42,105 nt of DNA from assembly GCA_003167555.1 (NCBI GenBank), contig PMSN01000002.1, positions 1-42,105 on the forward strand. The letters run 5' to 3'. Numbering within the stretch: position 1 is the first letter of the stretch; each line of letters begins with the position of its first letter. This DNA is from Spartobacteria bacterium (GTDB lineage Bacteria > Verrucomicrobiota > Verrucomicrobiia > Chthoniobacterales > UBA10450). Shown piece by piece: positions 38,112 to 42,105 of this stretch. Made by a program: the position numbers and the translations under genes. The notes beneath the pieces were generated by a model. That model did no database searches. It had not been told where the DNA came from and saw nothing but the letters and a program-made list of their open reading frames with translations.

Positions 38112-38531
38112 CTAACTGTCGGCCCCGAAAAATCTTTGAGCCAGCAACATGCCGATCGCCATCGCCGGCACAAAGAGCAGAGCTTCGGCTCGGAGACCGC
38201 CCAGATTGGCGAGCGCAGGTCCAGGGCAGAACCCGCCAAGACCCCAGCCCAGGCCGAAAATCGCGGCCCCGATGACCAGCCGACGGTCAATCGGTGACGA
38301 CGACGCTGTGGGCAGTTTCAGATTCCGGCTCGCGAAACGGCGCAAGACCAGCATTCCCAATCCATAGACGGCGACCGCACCTGCCATGACGAAGAGCAGC
38401 GCCGGATCCCAGGCGCCGAGGAGATCAAGAAATCCGATTACCCGCGCCGGATCGGTCATTCCCGAGATAGCGAGCCCGCACCCGAAGAGACCGCCGGCCA
38501 CGAGTAAGAGAAACAATTTTCCCGCCTTCAC
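38112..38531 (-). CDS. YeeE/YedE-family sulfur transporter, C-terminal half (DUF6691-like)
   Basis: 139 residues, GTG start at 38531 overlapping the upstream stop as GTGA. Four hydrophobic helices; the signature GFCPGPAL lies in LGWGLGGFCPGPALANLG. Preceding segments are LFLLLVAGGLFGCGLAISGM and ALLFVMAGAVAVYGLGML. With its upstream partner it forms the two-part version of TsuA/YeeE, which imports thiosulfate or related sulfur species through conserved Cys residues. Confidence 0.85.
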   Translation of the reverse strand: MKAGKLFLLLVAGGLFGCGLAISGMTDPARVIGFLDLLGAWDPALLFVMAGAVAVYGLGMLVLRRFASRNLKLPTASSSPIDRRLVIGAAIFGLGWGLGGFCPGPALANLGGLRAEALLFVPAMAIGMLLAQRFFGADS

Positions 38532-38989
38532 AGGATCGCCCGGTTGTAGATGAAAACCGTCACCATCGCCGTCGCCATGAAGATGAGCGTCGCCGCCATC
38601 GAATCCTTCGCGCCTATCCCGACCCCGCACACTCCGTGGCCACTCGTGCAGCCTCCGCCCAACCGAGTGCCGAATCCGACGAGCAAACCGGCAATCGCCA
38701 TGACAACGAGCGGGCGCATCGGTCGAAAAATTGCGGCGCTTTGCCACAGCGCGAAACTCAGCGCAGCGCCACCAATCAGGCCGAGGAGAAACACCGCCCG
38801 CCATGTCTTGCCTGCCACGCCGTAGGTCGCCGCGGCGACCGAAGGCGGGTCTGGCGTCGCCAGCACGAGGAGGCGACCGAACACACCAGAGATACCTGGA
38901 ATCTTTCCGCTCAGCACAGTCGCGAGGAGGCTGGCGAGACCGATGAGGATTCCTCCGATCAGAGGGTTCAAGAGCGTGTAATGGTCCAT
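38528..38989 (-). CDS. YeeE/YedE-family sulfur transporter, N-terminal half
   Basis: 153 residues with four or five transmembrane helices. The family signature GGGCTSGHGVCGVG is in the second half, following LLVGFGTRL. NPLIGGILIGLASLLATVLSGKIPGISG is the typical start. Co-translated with the second half at 38112-38531. No rhodanese or TusA gene is adjacent in the window. Confidence 0.88.
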   Translation of the reverse strand: MDHYTLLNPLIGGILIGLASLLATVLSGKIPGISGVFGRLLVLATPDPPSVAAATYGVAGKTWRAVFLLGLIGGAALSFALWQSAAIFRPMRPLVVMAIAGLLVGFGTRLGGGCTSGHGVCGVGIGAKDSMAATLIFMATAMVTVFIYNRAIL

Positions 38990-39071
38990 TGGAATTCGCG
39001 TTCGGATTTATCTCGAACCATCTGGAAAGTCGATCGCTCCCGCGGACCTAAGGCGCTCCGCAACGTTCTTG

Positions 39072-40112
39072 TTATCCCCGCATCTCGGCTTCTTTTAGCG
39101 CCGTCCATCCGTTCGATGAGCGCGCGTTCACATCGGCGTCGGCCGCGAGAAGCTCTTCGATCACGTCTAGCTTTCCATTCAGGGCGGCCATGAACAGAGG
39201 TGTCCAACCCGAGCCATCCGTATCATCAACCCGAGCGCCGGCAGCGAGCAACGCTCGAACAGTCGGCCCGTTGCCCCACTGCGCGGCGGTCTGCAAAGGA
39301 GTGCTGTTGATCTGACCTGAGCGCGCATTTACGTCTGCACCGGAATTCAACAAAAGCTGCGTCATCTTTTCGTCACCTGCCCTGGCTGCGTTAAACAGGA
39401 CACTAAATCCGTAGTTATCGGTTTGATTGACGTTGGCGCCATTGCGGATCAGCTTCTCCGCTTTCTTCAAGTCGCCAGCCTGCACGGCTTGAATTAGCGG
39501 AGGTTCCTTCTCTTGCTTACCAGACACTTGATTAACTACCCAAAATGCACTCTCGACAATTCTCTCATTTACCGGCTGCATCAGCCGCATCATTGGTTCA
39601 GAAACCTTGGGTGCGACAAATCCCACGAAGATGAGCGCCAGAAGGAGCGCGTAGGAAATTCCGTTGGCCTGTATCATCCAGCGTCGAATTGTCTTCCGCG
39701 GTACTTCGCGGAAGAAGCACGCAACAACAAAGCCTTCGGTGGCGACCGACATTAGGTAGAACACGACCGTCAACACCGCGATGGCTCCTGCGATTGCCCA
39801 CCAGCTTGGATCGGGCAACAACCACGCCGGCCCGGTACCGCTTGGGACGGTGACGAATTGAATGAGAACAATTACGAGCCAGGTTACCGGGATGCCAATC
39901 ACCGTAGACACGCAATTCGAGATGGCTTGCGCTAGAAACGCCCGGCGAAACGAAAAATTGTAACGTCGAGCGCCATACCCGGATTCAATAAAGATAATTG
40001 GCAGCAACGCCAGCCAAGCCGGCGGTAAATAGAGCGCCACCATTGGAAGACCAATGTCAGCGAGTATCGGATTAGTCAGCATCTGACCTGTTGGTTGCTT
40101 CCAATTGCCCAA
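39072..40112 (-). CDS. Membrane protein with C-terminal ankyrin repeats
   Basis: 346 residues. About four or five transmembrane helices in the first 190 residues (VALYLPPAWLALLPIIFIES, PVTWLVIVLIQFVTV, WWAIAGAIAVLTVVFYLMSV, SYALLLALIFVGFVAP). A soluble tail of four ankyrin repeats follows (PPLIQAVQAGDLKKAEKLI, NYGFSVLFNAARAGDEKM, STPLQTAAQWGNGPTVRALL, GWTPLFMAALNGKLDVIEEL). The tail should mediate protein contacts on the inner face. Partner unknown; the gene stands alone. Confidence 0.82.
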   Translation of the reverse strand: MGNWKQPTGQMLTNPILADIGLPMVALYLPPAWLALLPIIFIESGYGARRYNFSFRRAFLAQAISNCVSTVIGIPVTWLVIVLIQFVTVPSGTGPAWLLPDPSWWAIAGAIAVLTVVFYLMSVATEGFVVACFFREVPRKTIRRWMIQANGISYALLLALIFVGFVAPKVSEPMMRLMQPVNERIVESAFWVVNQVSGKQEKEPPLIQAVQAGDLKKAEKLIRNGANVNQTDNYGFSVLFNAARAGDEKMTQLLLNSGADVNARSGQINSTPLQTAAQWGNGPTVRALLAAGARVDDTDGSGWTPLFMAALNGKLDVIEELLAADADVNARSSNGWTALKEAEMRG

Positions 40113-40275
40113 GTGCTGCGAGCATTTCCCAGTTCATAAGCGCAATACCAGCAAGACCGGCTTCAGATTTACCGTCAATGTTTTTTTCAAACCTGACAAA
40201 CGCTGTCGTTTACATTTCTCGAACCGCGCTCGAATTGATATTGACGTCTAATGGCAGTTCTGCCGGAATCGCCGC

Positions 40276-40743
40276 ATGATGAAAACTCGAATTGCAGTAG
40301 TGGCTGTGGTCCTGTCGTTTGTGGCGGCAACAGCTTGTTTTGCGGCTAACGCGCATGTTGGAACATGGAAGGCCAATGAGGCGAAGTCGAAGCCCGCGCC
40401 GGGAATGGGCAAGACGAACACTGTCCAGTACGCCGAAAAGAAGGATCAGATCCAGGTGACAGTGGACGGCGTCGATAAGGATGGGAAACCGACGCACGGA
40501 GTCTGGATGGGCAAGACCGACGGCAAAACCTATAAAGTAAAGGGCAACCTTGCTTGGGACGCGATGGCCTACAAAATGGTGGATGATCACACCTACGATA
40601 TTACCGCGATGAAGGGCGGGAAAATGTCGTGGAGTGGCAGAAGCACCGTCGCGAAGGATGGCAAATCGCGCACGCTCAACATGAGTGGCATCGACGCGGA
40701 CGGGAAGAAGTTCAAAAGCAAGATCGTTTACGATAAGGCGTAA
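40276..40743 (+). CDS. Small secreted protein of unknown function
   Basis: 155 residues; the second Met at 40279 is an equally good start. Signal peptide MMKTRIAVVAVVLSFVAATACFA. The mature part begins VGTWKANEAKSKP and has alternating strands with many Lys, Gly and Asp residues (VDGVDKDGKPTHGVW, GRSTVAKDGKSRTLNMSG). The layout is like the small lipocalin-type families in which a GxWK start caps a barrel. No catalytic residues apparent. Confidence 0.7.
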   Translation: MMKTRIAVVAVVLSFVAATACFAANAHVGTWKANEAKSKPAPGMGKTNTVQYAEKKDQIQVTVDGVDKDGKPTHGVWMGKTDGKTYKVKGNLAWDAMAYKMVDDHTYDITAMKGGKMSWSGRSTVAKDGKSRTLNMSGIDADGKKFKSKIVYDKA

Positions 40744-40910
40744 ATAGGTCCGCTTCCGGACTGACGAGCCGCGCAGTCGGGGCGACATTCAGAGTTGAGT
40801 GCAACGCCCTCTGAACGCAACGGAGGACTGTGTACGGTGCGCGCGTAGTCAGGGGTCGAAAACTACTTCGAGCAAAACGAATTCGCGCGCGGAAACACCG
40901 TCGATCTTCG

Positions 40911-41633
40911 CTATTTCCCCGCCAGGACGTAAATGACCCACGGAGCGATCGATGTCTCGACCAGCCAATGGTATGGCTCATTCTTTCGCCCGAGCGGTGT
41001 GTGATGAGCGATGAGGCCGAGTTCAGCGGCAGCGAAAAGTTTCATATAGTCCTCGTGGAACCAAACAACGTCGACGACGGGACGCGCATCCGTCACGTCC
41101 TTCATCACGATCCGCACCTGTGAGCCGCCCTTTGCGCGGCGATTCTCTGGAAAATCTTTGGTGGTGAAGGATACCCATTCATGGGTGTAGATGTCCGGCG
41201 TCGAGCCGAGCAAGATGATGCGCCCGTCGTCGTTCAGTAATCGTGAGAGGCGACGCAACAGTTCACATCGCCTGGCCACATCGGGAATGTTGTCAAAAGC
41301 AAAGGCGGAAAGAATCAGATCAAAGCGAGTTTGATCGAAGGCGCTGAAGTCGCCGTCATCGACCAGCCGATAGCTTCCCTCCGGATCGGCGTCGATCGCC
41401 AGCTGGATCATGCGCGTTGATATGTCGAGCCCGATCGCATTGAAACCGAGCTTTTTCAGAAACCGCGTCGAGCGTCCGGCGCCGCATCCAAAGTCAAGAG
41501 CTTCGCGTCCGGCAACGTGTTTGTCGATGATCGCCGGCAGATCGCGATATGCGAGATAGTATGTTCCGGGAAACTCGAGAGTCGCGTATGCTTCGGCCCT
41601 CTGAGCATCGTCGTAGACGTTGGAGAATGGCAC
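40911..41633 (-). CDS. Class I SAM-dependent methyltransferase
   Basis: 240 residues. Rossmann motif I is ALDFGCGAGRSTRFLKKLG (residues ~45-63), motif II FNAIGLDISTRM, then FDLILSAFAFDNIPD and RLLNDDGRIILLGSTPD. The C-terminus (MKLFAAAELGLIAHHTPLG) is the usual last strand pair. Small-molecule type; substrate unknown. The N-terminal FSNVYDDAQRAEAYATLEFPGTYYLAYRDLP segment probably forms the substrate lid. Confidence 0.85.
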   Translation of the reverse strand: MPFSNVYDDAQRAEAYATLEFPGTYYLAYRDLPAIIDKHVAGREALDFGCGAGRSTRFLKKLGFNAIGLDISTRMIQLAIDADPEGSYRLVDDGDFSAFDQTRFDLILSAFAFDNIPDVARRCELLRRLSRLLNDDGRIILLGSTPDIYTHEWVSFTTKDFPENRRAKGGSQVRIVMKDVTDARPVVDVVWFHEDYMKLFAAAELGLIAHHTPLGRKNEPYHWLVETSIAPWVIYVLAGK

Positions 41634-41743
41634 GACTGTTTCTACCTCACGCCGGACCGCGCTTCAAAAATTGTTTGCAAATTAAATCCTGAAACAGCGC
41701 GTCAAGCTCGCAGCGGGCGCTGTGCTACGTTTGCGCGTGTTCG

Positions 41744-42105
41744 CTATTTCCCGCCGGTAATCTTTCGCACGAGCGCGTCGAAACGCGGATCGCCGCGCAG
41801 ATCGTCGAACAGTGGATCTACTTTGATGAGCGAAATGTAGAATCCGGTGTCGTCGTAGCCATGCTCCAATTCGTCGATGGCGCGCGCCTTATCGCCTAAC
41901 GCAGTAAGCACAACCGCGAAAGCATAGGGGGAGACGTATTGCGATTTTGCCTGTTCCCTCAGACGAGTGAGAACCTTGCGGGCCTCGTCCATTTCTCCCT
42001 TGCGGGCATACGCCTGGCCTAGCATGGCGAGCGAGTACGGATCGTTGTTTAGCTCGGCTGATTTTTGATACTCGGCGATCGCCTCAGTGAGTTTCCCCTT
42101 AAACT
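41744..42105 (-). CDS. TPR-repeat protein, C-terminal part (cut by the window edge)
   Basis: At least 120 codons, open to the end of the window. Translation from the edge reads FKGKLTEAIAEYQKSAELNN and continues SLAMLGQAYARKGEMDEARKVLTRL, a pair of TPR helices with the A8/G/Y positions kept. The end LFDDLRGDPRFDALVRKI is a sequence often seen at the C-terminus of large bacterial TPR proteins linked to serine/threonine kinases or winged-helix regulators. Which of these cannot be told, as the N-terminal part lies outside. Confidence 0.8.
   Translation of the reverse strand, partial: FKGKLTEAIAEYQKSAELNNDPYSLAMLGQAYARKGEMDEARKVLTRLREQAKSQYVSPYAFAVVLTALGDKARAIDELEHGYDDTGFYISLIKVDPLFDDLRGDPRFDALVRKITGGK

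Overview
The window looks like chromosomal DNA of a soil-type Verrucomicrobiota bacterium (Chthoniobacterales/Spartobacteria-like). This is inferred from the C-terminal domain of the kelch-repeat protein, from dispersed REP/REPIN families whose translations I associate with that phylum, and from the mix of acyl-CoA enzymes. No rRNA, tRNA or CRISPR array was recognised.

Positions 1 to about 8,929 form an AT-richer accessory island that reads as an integrative and mobilizable element. It holds a tyrosine recombinase next to one end, a ribbon-helix-helix protein plus a relaxase-like protein downstream of a very palindromic oriT-like segment, a complete type II restriction-modification-repair set (MvaI/BcnI-type nuclease, Dcm-type C5 methyltransferase, Vsr), and a secreted kelch protein. 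A 34-bp palindromic repeat follows three consecutive minus-strand genes like a cassette boundary. The right end abuts the 3' end of a thioesterase gene, and a 9-bp piece of that end recurs at base 1 of the window.

Positions 8,918 to about 25,540 are GC-rich and devoted to short-chain acyl-CoA metabolism. On the minus strand lies a methylcitrate-cycle operon (prpD, prpB, prpC, thioesterase), next to a divergent fused CoA-transferase. There follow an MFS transporter, a split IcmF-type acyl-CoA mutase (mutase and B12-binding/GTPase chaperone as separate genes) that carries the isobutyryl-CoA-type Phe/Gln pair, a divergent FabG-like reductase, an NYN protein, a VapBC pair and an SCP2-type thiolase. 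Together these could connect isobutyryl/butyryl-, propionyl- and acetoacetyl-CoA to pyruvate, succinate and acetyl-CoA. Two REP-associated transposases sit inside matching REP palindromes.

Positions 25,793 to 35,364 carry an unusual tricarboxylate set: a SucC-like subunit with an extra C-terminal domain, a SucD-like subunit fused to citryl-CoA lyase (together an ATP-citrate lyase), a fused aconitase most like fungal homoaconitase, and an isocitrate/homoisocitrate-type dehydrogenase. A three-gene minus-strand unit (SRPBCC, DoxX-like, DUF3419) lies between them. Just downstream, the 3' end of the dehydrogenase gene is repeated twice with mainly synonymous differences, which suggests scars of integration at that gene end.

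The rest (35.8-42.1 kb) holds a DUF3800-like orphan, a secreted beta-propeller protein, a two-part YeeE/YedE sulfur transporter, an ankyrin membrane protein, a small secreted protein, a methyltransferase and the C-terminal part of a TPR protein.
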